Positions 50,384 through 58,057 of a stretch of DNA of 64,000 nucleotides are shown in pieces. A program made the translations under genes and the position numbers. The notes beneath the pieces were generated by a model. That model had not been told where the DNA came from, searched no databases, and saw only the letters and a list, made by a program, of their open reading frames with translations. The stretch spans positions 1-64,000 of the forward strand of contig DATAWG010000125.1 in assembly GCA_036267355.1 (NCBI GenBank), read 5' to 3'. This DNA comes from Pirellulales bacterium. Lineage in GTDB: Bacteria > Planctomycetota > Planctomycetia > Pirellulales > DATAWG01. Position 1 is the first letter of the stretch. Each line of letters starts with the position of its first letter.

Positions 50384-50471
50384 CGAGGCAACGCGCGAAA
50401 CCGCAAACCAGCTTCATAATCCGGCGGCGTGAAGCTCGCTCGCGGTTTCGCTCGCCCCTCGCCCCTCGCCC

Positions 50472-50918
50472 TTGCCCTTGCCCTTGCCTCCTTCCATCCA
50501 TCCGCTGGCGACGATCGATGCCGTGCTCAATGCTACGGCGTGTTTATTGCTGGTTCTGGGGCTCGTGGAAATCAAGCGCGGGCGGGAGCAATCGCACAAG
50601 CAATTGATGCTTGCGGCATTCGCGGTGTCGGTCGTGTTCTTGGGCTGCTATCTGACCTACCATCTCACGAATCCGCCGGCTTTGTTTCACGGTCACGGAT
50701 TTGCACGGCCAGTCTATTTCGCGATTTTGATTTCGCACGTGGTGCTGGCGGCAACGGTGCCGTTTCTGGCGGGTGCGACGATCTATTTGGGTCTGAAAGA
50801 CCGGCGGATCGCCCATCGCAAGCTGGCGAAGCTGACCTGGCCGATTTGGTTTTACGTGTCGGTGACCGGCGTGGTGGTCTATTTGATGCTCTATATTCTC
50901 TACCCACTGGCAGGTTAG
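50472..50918 (+). CDS. DUF420 (CtaM-like) membrane protein
   Basis: The 148-residue protein has four membrane helices and the DUF420 layout: HPLATIDAVLNATACLLLVL, SHKQLMLAAFAVSVVFLGCY, YFAILISHVVLAATVPFLAG and KLTWPIWFYVSVTGVVVYLM. Conserved His in LTYHLT, ISHVV and HRKLAK may bind metal or haem. In Bacillus and Staphylococcus the homologue CtaM is needed for haem-A oxidase assembly. No ATG exists near the start; a run of TTG codons at 50472-50486 is the likely start zone, within a gcccttgccctt-type low-complexity stretch, so the exact N-terminus is uncertain. Confidence 0.8.
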   Translation: MPLPLPPSIHPLATIDAVLNATACLLLVLGLVEIKRGREQSHKQLMLAAFAVSVVFLGCYLTYHLTNPPALFHGHGFARPVYFAILISHVVLAATVPFLAGATIYLGLKDRRIAHRKLAKLTWPIWFYVSVTGVVVYLMLYILYPLAG

Positions 50919-51083
50919 CGCGGTAGAATCGGCCGACGTAAGAACGAGGGAAAACCACGGATCACACTGATGACACGGATATACAGAAGGGACCGTGGCA
51001 GTCGGTTCCTGTGATTCTTCATCCGTTTGACCGGTGTAATCCGTGGCTGATTGTGCTTTGCGGTTTTTTGCCCGAGGTGTGTC

Positions 51084-51488
51084 ATGCGGCGAGTTATCAG
51101 CAGGCCGGTTGCGATCATGGCGCTCGCGGTGTTGCTGGTCGCCGTGGTTCAGTCGCTGGCGGTCGCTTGCCCGACGTGCGGCGAGGCGTTGGGGCATCAG
51201 GATGCAGCACACAATGGTGTGGCCAAGGGATTTTTCTACAGCATTCTGTTCATGATGGGGATGCCGTATCTGCTGCTCGGCACATTCTGCGGCTGCATGT
51301 ATTGGAAGGTTCGCCGGGCCCGCGCCGCCAACGCCAAGGCCTTGATGGCAAACGTGCCGGCGGCCGGGAGCCAACGGCTGGCCGCCGCTTCGAAAGTGGC
51401 TGTGACATCAGCAGCCATGCCGTCCACTGCCGAGGCGTCAAGCTCCGCTGCTTCCACGCGCGAAAAGCGCGAGCCGGTCGAAGTGTAG
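51084..51488 (+). CDS. Small membrane protein with CPTC motif
   Basis: The 134-residue protein has an N-terminal signal or anchor (SRPVAIMALAVLLVAVVQSL) ending at AVACPTCGEAL, and a second membrane helix (GFFYSILFMMGMPYLLLGTF). The soluble end is Ala/Ser/Thr-rich. The CPTC near the cleavage region is preceded by VA, which could allow lipidation or metal binding. It is the last gene of the respiratory cluster, on the same strand as the CtaM-like gene. I do not recognise a characterised family. A gaggtg Shine-Dalgarno site precedes the ATG. Confidence 0.65.
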   Translation: MRRVISRPVAIMALAVLLVAVVQSLAVACPTCGEALGHQDAAHNGVAKGFFYSILFMMGMPYLLLGTFCGCMYWKVRRARAANAKALMANVPAAGSQRLAAASKVAVTSAAMPSTAEASSSAASTREKREPVEV

Positions 51489-51508
51489 CGGATTCAGTTC
51501 CGCCCGCA

Positions 51509-53299
51509 CTATGGCGACGGCTTGCTATCTGCGGCGGTCTTCCATTTTCCGTCCGCGTCGAGGTGGGCATCCTGAATTGCCCGAAGACCGGCAACGCGGC
51601 GAAAATCGGAGACGGGCAACAACGGCGTGATGTGTTGCCGGAAGAAAAACTCATCGACCGGCTCGAAGCTGTCGGGAATCCGGCCTTGCACCTGATACAG
51701 CCGCGCAGCGAGTTGGGCGCCGGGGACGAGCCATTGATAGATCCGCCATCTGTCCGCGCCGGACCAAACGCGGTATTCCGGTCCGGCGGGCGCGGCAGCG
51801 TCGAACGTGGCTTCCGAATAGCCGCCCGAGAAGGGAAGCATCGCGTCGCATTGATGTTCGGTGAAGGTTAGGATCTTTCGGCCTATCCGCTGCCGCAGGT
51901 AGCGCATCAGCCTTACGTGCTCGAGATCGTCGCCGAAGCTGTCGAGGTAGAAAAGCGTGCAGCCGCGGTCGATCATGCGTTGAAATCGCCGCCAGAGCAT
52001 TTCGCGATGGGCCGGATCGTCGGCATTGATGGGAATGATCTGGTCTTGTTGCCAATCGAGGCGGAGCGCGAGATCGGCCGGCCGGGTGGCGACGCCCAAC
52101 TTGAGGTGCGCATCGCGAAACCGCTCGGCGAGCACAGGCCAGTTGCGCTCGACTTCCGGCGGCAGAATATCGAAATCGGGCCGGTACATCGCTCCCCGCG
52201 GGTCTTCTCCCCCCTGGCCCCAAAGGATCACTCCCTGTCCGCCGGCCGACTTCAGCGCCGAAATCACGGTCTTGCAGAATGCATCGACGCCTTCGCGAAG
52301 ATCGAGCCGCCGCGCTCCGCCCTGGAATCCATACGGATTCGTGGGTGAGATGGCCTGCCGGCTATGGTTCAGGTAGTCGGTGGCAATCCAGCGATAATCG
52401 GCGTCGTAGCCGACCGTGCCGAAAGTGGCTAAGAAATGCTCGCGATAGGGGGCGAGCAGATGACGCCAATCGCGGTCGGAGCTGACGCGCAGCCGCAAGT
52501 CGAATGTTCGGGCGCCGCGAGCGGGCACCGGCAAACCGACGAAATAGATCAACCGCCGCTTAGGCAGTTTTTCCCGCGCATTGGGCTCCCAGCTAAAATA
52601 GTCCCAAAGAATCAGCGTCCGCGCCAAGCCCGTCTTCCACGGCGACAGGCCGACTCCGATCGAGCTGTCGACCGCATAGCTGCCGCCGATCGGCGACCAA
52701 TAGCTGGGATGGCACAATGCCAGCCCGTGGGCTTGAAAGTAGCTGATATGCTGTACCTGCATCAGCCCTTCCGGCGGCCGATCGAAGTCGAAGGTCAGCC
52801 CGGAAAAACCGACGACATTGAGCGGCTGGTCGGCGCTCTGGTTTTCGACGCGTGCGGAAATCGTGACGTCTTCGCCGTCGAAGGTGTAGTCGGTCGTCGT
52901 GCGGACCTGATCGCCGACGTGGACGACTCGTGCCTGCCGCGGGCCGAGCCTTTCCAGCGACTTTGTTCTGACCGGCTCGGTTTTGACGGCGCCACTTCCG
53001 CTGTTCTTGAACCAGTTCTCGGCGTTGAAGAGGCTCCAGCCGCCGGAGGCCAAGGTGCGGCCGGCCACGCGGATCGCCGAGAGTCCTGCGGCGGTCACTT
53101 CGAACTCGAGGCCCTGCGGCGAGCGATAAAGAAAATTTGTCGCGCTAACCGCGGCGGGCTTTGCATCTTCGGGCGGCTTGGCAGAATTCGCGGCTTGGGC
53201 CGCAAGCCGCGCGGCGGATAATGCGCTGCCGATTGCGAGCAGAATCGCTAGCGATCGCAGCGCCGCCGTACCCCTTCGTGTTAATCTTGCGGCTTTCAC
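51509..53299 (-). CDS. Secreted protein with glycoside-hydrolase-like layout, function unknown
   Basis: The 596-residue protein starts with a signal peptide (basic KAARLTRRGTAALR, then SLAILLAIGSALSAARLAAQ). The N-terminal 250 residues form beta-sandwich sequence (GLEFEVTAAGLSAIRVAGRT, VTISARVENQSADQPLNVVG). The second half resembles a TIM barrel: VILWGQGGEDPRGAMYRPDF, DAHLKLGVATRPADLALRLD, RMIDRGCTLFYLDSFGDDLE and TEHQCDAMLPFSGGYSEATF. Acidic residues in YLDSFGDD and TEHQCDA are candidate catalytic positions. This resembles alpha-galactosidase-like folds but I cannot assign a family. The GTG start lies eight bases after korB; a GTG at 53308 overlaps korB. Confidence 0.65.
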   Translation of the reverse strand: MKAARLTRRGTAALRSLAILLAIGSALSAARLAAQAANSAKPPEDAKPAAVSATNFLYRSPQGLEFEVTAAGLSAIRVAGRTLASGGWSLFNAENWFKNSGSGAVKTEPVRTKSLERLGPRQARVVHVGDQVRTTTDYTFDGEDVTISARVENQSADQPLNVVGFSGLTFDFDRPPEGLMQVQHISYFQAHGLALCHPSYWSPIGGSYAVDSSIGVGLSPWKTGLARTLILWDYFSWEPNAREKLPKRRLIYFVGLPVPARGARTFDLRLRVSSDRDWRHLLAPYREHFLATFGTVGYDADYRWIATDYLNHSRQAISPTNPYGFQGGARRLDLREGVDAFCKTVISALKSAGGQGVILWGQGGEDPRGAMYRPDFDILPPEVERNWPVLAERFRDAHLKLGVATRPADLALRLDWQQDQIIPINADDPAHREMLWRRFQRMIDRGCTLFYLDSFGDDLEHVRLMRYLRQRIGRKILTFTEHQCDAMLPFSGGYSEATFDAAAPAGPEYRVWSGADRWRIYQWLVPGAQLAARLYQVQGRIPDSFEPVDEFFFRQHITPLLPVSDFRRVAGLRAIQDAHLDADGKWKTAADSKPSP

Positions 53300-53307
53300 G
53301 GGCGGCA

Positions 53308-54330
53308 CTATTCCACGACCCACGTGTCGCCCGTGTTGAATAGTGCATCGAGGCTGCCGTCGCCCCGTTTGGCTTGTGCCTCGGCGATCTGCGCGTTCAC
53401 TTGCTGGTCGTAAATCGTGCGTTCGACGTCGCGGAAAATGCCGATCGGCTCGGGGAATTGCGGATAATGCATTCGGCTGAGCAGATAGGCCAGGCCCGAT
53501 TGCTGGAGCCGTTCGTCGTGGAATAGCAGATCGTCGTCGCTGATCCCTTTGCCGAGCTGCACGACCTCGAGTTCCACGCCATTGAGCCGGATTCCCTTGT
53601 CGCGATTCTTGCCGAAGACGAGCGGCTTCCCGTGCTCCAATTCGAGCGTGTGGTCGGCTTTGGTTTGGCGATCGGTGGCCCATTCGAACGCACCGTCGTT
53701 GAACACGTTGCAATTCTGATACACCTCTACCAGTGCCGTGCCGCGATGCTCGGCGGCCCGCTTCAGCACCATCGCCAAGTGCTTGATATTGACGTCAATC
53801 GAGCGGGCGACAAAGGTCGCCTCGCAGCCGAGGGCCAGCGACAGTGGATGGATCGGATTGTCGACCGAGCCGAGCGGCGTGCTCTTGGTCACCTGCCCCA
53901 GCGGCGATGTGGGAGAATACTGGCCCTTGGTAAGCCCATAAATGCGATTGTTGAAGAGCACGATTTTCAAATCGACGTTGCGGCGGATGGCGTGCATCAG
54001 ATGATTGCCGCCGATCGAGAGAGCGTCGCCGTCGCCGGTGATCACCCAAACCATCAGATCGGGACGGCAGACTTTGAGGCCAGTTGCCACGGCCGGGGCC
54101 CGGCCGTGGATCGAGTGGATGCCGTAGGTGTTCATGTAGTACGGAAACCGGCTAGAACAGCCGATGCCGGAGATGAACACCATCTTTTCCGGCGGCACAC
54201 CAAGCGACGGCAGCACCTTTTTCATTTGGGCCAGGATCGAATAGTCGCCGCAACCGGGACACCAACGAATATCCTGATCACTGGCGAAATCCTGCGGACT
54301 CAACACCGGCAACGACGTTTCAGCGCTCAT
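53308..54330 (-). CDS. korB: 2-oxoacid:ferredoxin oxidoreductase, beta subunit
   Basis: This catalytic ThDP subunit oxidises 2-oxoglutarate (or a similar 2-oxoacid) with CoA and ferredoxin. The 340 residues show the iron-sulphur/ThDP part: RWCPGCGDYSILAQMKKVLP, FISGIGCSSRFPYYMNTYGI, HGRAPAVATGLKVCRPDLMV, and the ThDP-binding VWVITGDGDALSIGGNHLMH with IVLFNNRIYGLTKGQYSPTS. Cys in CPGCGD and GCSSR are likely cluster ligands, with Cys at VYQNCNVFND. Substrate preference (2-oxoglutarate over pyruvate) is inferred from overall resemblance to KorB. It follows korA with a 272-base gap containing an inverted repeat. Confidence 0.92.
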   Translation of the reverse strand: MSAETSLPVLSPQDFASDQDIRWCPGCGDYSILAQMKKVLPSLGVPPEKMVFISGIGCSSRFPYYMNTYGIHSIHGRAPAVATGLKVCRPDLMVWVITGDGDALSIGGNHLMHAIRRNVDLKIVLFNNRIYGLTKGQYSPTSPLGQVTKSTPLGSVDNPIHPLSLALGCEATFVARSIDVNIKHLAMVLKRAAEHRGTALVEVYQNCNVFNDGAFEWATDRQTKADHTLELEHGKPLVFGKNRDKGIRLNGVELEVVQLGKGISDDDLLFHDERLQQSGLAYLLSRMHYPQFPEPIGIFRDVERTIYDQQVNAQIAEAQAKRGDGSLDALFNTGDTWVVE

Positions 54331-54396
54331 GGCATTTGTTCTTTTCGTTGCGAATAGATGAATGATCAAATTACGCTGGCCCAAAGTGTCAGCATA

Positions 54397-54523
54397 CTAG
54401 CCCGAAGCGTTAGCCAGGGAGAACTGCTCGATGGCGCTCCATTTTAAGGGGCTTCTATGACGCACTTCTCTTCGGGAATAACGCTTGCAGTGGGGCTCCC
54501 TCGCTTCCGCTTCGGGCTTGTAG
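54397..54523. repeat. Inverted repeat, 'agcccgaagcgttagcgagg' family, diverged copy
   Basis: ctagcccgaagcgttagcca plus gggag (54397) is matched by ctccctcgcttccgcttcgg gcttgtag (ending 54523) around a loop of about 70 bases. It is in the gap between korA and korB. Confidence 0.65.
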
Positions 54524-54602
54524 GGGTGACGGGCTGCGGCGCAGTGCATCGACCGTGCCGGCCATAAACTAACCTCCTCGTCCTGGCCCTCGACGCTCGT
54601 TC

Positions 54603-56522
54603 TTAATTCAGCATCGATTCGATTTTCGACAACACTTCTGCCACCGTGAATGGTTTGCCTTGCACTTTGTTGAGCCCCTGCGCGTCGATCAAAAACATGC
54701 CGCGAATCAAAAGCCGCAGTTGCCCGAGATTTAGTTCCGGAATCAGCACTTTTTCATACCGCTTGAGCATATCACCGAGGTTCAGCGGAAATGGACTGAG
54801 ATACCGCAGATGGGCATGGGCGACCGAGCCGCCGCGAGCGGCCGCCTCGTGAACGGCTGTCGCGCACGCGCCGTAGGTGCCCCCCCAGCTCAAAACCAAC
54901 AGCCGCCCTTGCTCTGGCCCGTCGACCTTTTGCGGCGGCAGCTCGTGGGCAATGCCCGCGACTTTCGCCGCCCGCAGATTGACCATGTGCTGATGATTTT
55001 CCGGCTCATAGTTCACGTTGCCGGTGATGTCTTGCTTTTCCAAGCCGCCGATGCGGTGCATGAGGCCGGGTGTGCCGGGCAATGCCCAGGGGCGCGCCAG
55101 GCGCTGGTCGCGAGCATACGGCATGAAGCGGTCGCCATTGTTGCTTCCAACACCGTCGCCATTCGTTTCGCCGCCGACGTGGCCGTTCAAACCGTCCGGA
55201 TGCCGCACTTCAATTGGCAGCCGCGCCTTGAGATCCGGAATCGGCCATGGTTCCGAGCCGTTGGCGATATAGCCGTCGCTGAGCACCATCACGGGCGTCA
55301 TGTAGCGCACGGCAATCTGCCACGCTTCTTGCGCGATTTCAAAGCAATCGCCCGGCCCTTGCGCTGCCAAGACCGGCAGCGGGCACTCGCCGTTCCGCCC
55401 GCAAATCGCTTGCAGCAAGTCGGCTTGCTCGGTTTTGGTGGGCAAACCGGTGCTCGGTCCGCCGCGCTGCACGTTGACAATAATCAAGGGCAATTCGGTC
55501 ATGACCGCGAGACCGATTCCCTCTTGCTTGAGGGCGATGCCCGGTCCGCTCGAGGTGGTGACCGCCATTGATCCGCCGAACGCGGCGCCGATGGCCGAAG
55601 TCATCGCGGCGATTTCGTCTTCGGCTTGAAAGGTGCGCACGCCGAAATTCTTGTAACGCGTCAGCTCGTGCAAAATATCGCTGGCAGGCGTGATCGGATA
55701 CGAGCCGAGAAACAGCGGGCAGCCGCTTCGCTTTGAGGCCGCGATCAATCCCCACGCCAAGGCCTGGTTGCCGGTGATATTGCGATACCGGCCCGGCGGC
55801 AGCTTGGCCTTAGCGACGGCGAAATGGGCACTAAACGCTTCTGTCGTTTCGCCGTAGTTGTAGCCCGCCCGCAGAGCACGACGATTGGCCTCCGCCACCT
55901 GGGCGACCTTGGCGAACTTTTCGTCGATATAACGCAGCGTCGGATCGAGCGGCCGATCGTAGAGCCAGAAGACGAGCCCCATCGCGAAGAAATTGCGGCA
56001 GCGGTCGGCCTCTTTCAACCCCAGCCCGAGATCTTCGACGGCCAGTCGGTTCAGCTTTGTCATTTCCACCGGAAACAGCCGATAGCCTTCTAGGCTGCCG
56101 TCTTCCAAAGGATTTCGCTTATAGCCGGCCTGCTTCAGATCTTTTTCGTCGAATGTGTCCTGATTGACGATCAGGATGCCACCTTTCACCAAGTCGGCCA
56201 GATTGGTGGCCAGCGCGGCCGGATTCATCGCCACCAGGGCATCGACCGAGTCGCCGGGGGTGAAAATCTCTTTGCTGGCGAAATGGATTTGAAACCCGCT
56301 GACGCCGGCCTTGGTGCCGCGCGGAGCGCGGATTTCGGCCGGAAAATCTGGGAACGTGGCCACATCGTTCCCCATCAGCGCCGAGGTGTTGGTCAACTGC
56401 GTGCCGGCCAATTGCATTCCGTCGCCGGAGTCGCCGCAGAATCGGACCGTGGCATCGTCAAGCTGCAAGCTGGGCTTCGTCGAACTGGTGGGAAGCTCGA
56501 CCGCCGTAGATTGCTGAATCAT
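54603..56522 (-). CDS. korA: 2-oxoacid:ferredoxin oxidoreductase, fused gamma-alpha subunit
   Basis: The 639-residue partner of korB fuses the gamma domain (about 20-200: [20 protein letters not shown], then [20 protein letters not shown]) to the alpha domain (about 240 on: [80 protein letters not shown]). GDSGDG at 30-35 is the gamma-domain signature. The start follows gaagggaa. The C-terminal transketolase-like end ([20 protein letters not shown]) matches other KorA. There is no ferredoxin gene nearby. Confidence 0.92.
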   Translation of the reverse strand: MIQQSTAVELPTSSTKPSLQLDDATVRFCGDSGDGMQLAGTQLTNTSALMGNDVATFPDFPAEIRAPRGTKAGVSGFQIHFASKEIFTPGDSVDALVAMNPAALATNLADLVKGGILIVNQDTFDEKDLKQAGYKRNPLEDGSLEGYRLFPVEMTKLNRLAVEDLGLGLKEADRCRNFFAMGLVFWLYDRPLDPTLRYIDEKFAKVAQVAEANRRALRAGYNYGETTEAFSAHFAVAKAKLPPGRYRNITGNQALAWGLIAASKRSGCPLFLGSYPITPASDILHELTRYKNFGVRTFQAEDEIAAMTSAIGAAFGGSMAVTTSSGPGIALKQEGIGLAVMTELPLIIVNVQRGGPSTGLPTKTEQADLLQAICGRNGECPLPVLAAQGPGDCFEIAQEAWQIAVRYMTPVMVLSDGYIANGSEPWPIPDLKARLPIEVRHPDGLNGHVGGETNGDGVGSNNGDRFMPYARDQRLARPWALPGTPGLMHRIGGLEKQDITGNVNYEPENHQHMVNLRAAKVAGIAHELPPQKVDGPEQGRLLVLSWGGTYGACATAVHEAAARGGSVAHAHLRYLSPFPLNLGDMLKRYEKVLIPELNLGQLRLLIRGMFLIDAQGLNKVQGKPFTVAEVLSKIESMLN

Positions 56523-57134
56523 GGATTCCCTTCGAGATGGTTCGGCGTGTTGGTCATGTTCAAGGTGCGGCGATCCGCCCGTGTGCCACTGGCTCTGCCA
56601 GTGCGTGCGGACCAATCGGCTTTCGGGATGAACACTGGCAAAGCCAGTGGCACACGGATGCAGGGCGGGGAAACGGCTGCCCTGCGGAGAGGGTCTGCGG
56701 CCGGGCGCGAACCGGCAAGCCGTTTCGCACCTCGGCTCGGACCGTGCGGCTCTGGCAGCAAATCTGCCGGACCGGTCTGGGCTGGCCGATCCGTCAATCG
56801 CTGTTCGGAAATAATCACCGTAGCTCCAAAAGAGGCACGGCCTGACGGAGAGGACTGCCAAACTTGGTTCGGACATCATCCCCCAAATCCGGATACACGC
56901 CGGACCGCCATCCGACCTGGATGCATTATATCCAATCCGTGCAACCGATTGCCAGCAAATTGGCGGCGCCTCGGCGACGGCACCGGGCCCGTCGGGAATT
57001 AGGCTTGTCCCGTGCGAATTTATCCGGGTTTATCATCACGTTCGATGGCGCGCGAAATTTCGTTGGCTACGCTATCGAGGTACGCAGTGTCGAAACCGCC
57101 TCTTCCGCAAATGCCTTTATACGGCGGTCATAAA
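56523..57134. other. Intergenic region upstream of korA
   Basis: This stretch of about 610 bases has no convincing gene. It contains the 56581-56655 inverted repeat, and the korA promoter is expected on the minus strand; no hexamers stand out. GC-rich tracts around 56690-56780 could form weak structure. Confidence 0.4.
56581..56655. repeat. Inverted repeat, 'gtgtgccactggctttgcca' family
   Basis: gtgtgccactggctctgcca plus gtg (56581-56603) pairs with cactggcaaagccagtggca plus cac (56633-56655), 23 bases with one mismatch and a 29-base loop. Half copies occur at about 330-345, 425-435 and 1163-1200, and a diverged pair near 40796-40862. Confidence 0.85.
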
Positions 57135-57372
57135 ATGTCGCCAACAATCTCCCCGATGGCCAAGGGCGATCTCGAAGCAGTCGGTGCTCTATGGTCGGAG
57201 ACCGAAGGCGTCGGCCTGAACGAATCGGATACGCCCGAGCAATTGCAAGCGTATCTCAAGCGGAATCCCGGCCCCAGCCTTGTCGTTCGGGATGGCCCGC
57301 AAATTGTTGGAGCGGTTCTTTGCGGCCACGATGGCCGCCGAGGCTATTTGAATCATTTAGCCGTGAGGCTCC
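57135..57372 (+). pseudogene. Truncated GNAT-family acetyltransferase
   Basis: From ATG 57135, the N-terminal half of a GNAT domain is clear: ISPMAKGDLEAVGALWSETE, then VGLNESDTPEQLQAYLKRNP, SLVVRDGPQIVGAVLCGHDG and RGYLNHLAV. The next expected block (acetyl-CoA-binding R/Q-x-x-G-x-G/A and the C-terminal helix) is absent: after HLAV the frame reads Arg-rich non-family sequence. A complete domain has about 140-150 residues; about 79 remain. It is probably non-functional. Confidence 0.75.
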
Positions 57373-57375
57373 GTT

Positions 57376-57871
57376 TCATCCGATTCCGCGGGCGAAAGCG
57401 ATGTGGAAACATGCGACGAAGACGGCAGCGAAGCGAGAACGCGGCTCTGCAAAAGAGATTCGTCGAGCCGGATCGGTTGCCGCTAGCCGTTCGATGGCCT
57501 CGATGCGGGTTTCCAACATTTGCCCCGCGGCAACGCGAACCGCTCCGGAAGCGATCGCCGCCTCATGGCTGAAAACGGATCGCCGGCCGGATCGACAAGG
57601 TTGCCGGCGCCTGAAGTGGCGATCGAACTCGCGTCGGCGGCCGGCGCGGCGGTTGCAGTGTTTCGGAATTGCCGGCAATTGCGGGAGCGATGGTTACCGT
57701 CCAGCCGGCGTTGATCGTCAGCGAGTTTTGCAGAATTTGTGTTGCGGTGAGGTTGGCCGGAGTGCTGCCGTCGCCGACGTTCGTGTCGCCGTCGTAGCTG
57801 GTTGCTCCGTTGACCGTCGAGGCGGTGCCGCCAACGATGCCGACCGCTTGCGTGCTGCCGAGAACCAACAA
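57376..57871 (-). pseudogene. Frameshifted remnant of a PEP-CTERM/autotransporter-type adhesin gene
   Basis: Three frames read as one protein when joined. 57871 to about 57655 gives VNGATSYDGDTNVGDGSTPA then NLTATQILQNSLTINAGWTV; about 57655-57575 gives NTATAAPAADASSIATSGAG; about 57575-57376 gives AAIASGAVRVAAGQMLETRI then EAIERLAATDP. The pattern (NSLTI-AG-VTIAP) resembles passenger repeats of planctomycete secreted adhesin-type proteins. Two frameshifts and no start make it a remnant. Its end abuts the truncated acetyltransferase, which is convergent. Confidence 0.6.
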
Positions 57872-57903
57872 CCCGCGCCGCTGCCGCCCGAACCGTCACG
57901 TTG

Positions 57904-58029
57904 ATGGCCGCCTACGGCTACGGTGCACCGTCGGATTGGTCGCCGTTCCCGAGCCAAACGGATTTTACGCCTTTGGGCGTCGGGGCGGCGATCGGCTTGG
58001 CGATGGGTGTATCTTTCGCCGTTGGCTAG
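57904..58029 (+). CDS. Possible 41-residue hydrophobic small protein
   Basis: ATG to TAG encodes MAAYGYGAPSDWSPFPSQTD then FTPLGVGAAIGLAMGVSFAV G. The last 20 residues form one Gly/Ala-rich hydrophobic helix, and codons look normal. It may be a small membrane protein or the C-terminal end of a lost gene. It lies beside two pseudogenes, so decay is plausible. There is no Shine-Dalgarno site and no recognised family. Confidence 0.25.
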   Translation: MAAYGYGAPSDWSPFPSQTDFTPLGVGAAIGLAMGVSFAVG

Positions 58030-58057
58030 GCCGCGCAGGGACGGCAGCATTGATTGC

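Noticed and set aside
57940-57965. VPEP-like peptide on the plus strand suggesting a PEP-CTERM sorting signal
   Set aside because: No membrane helix plus basic end follows in that frame, and the frame has no coherent protein upstream.
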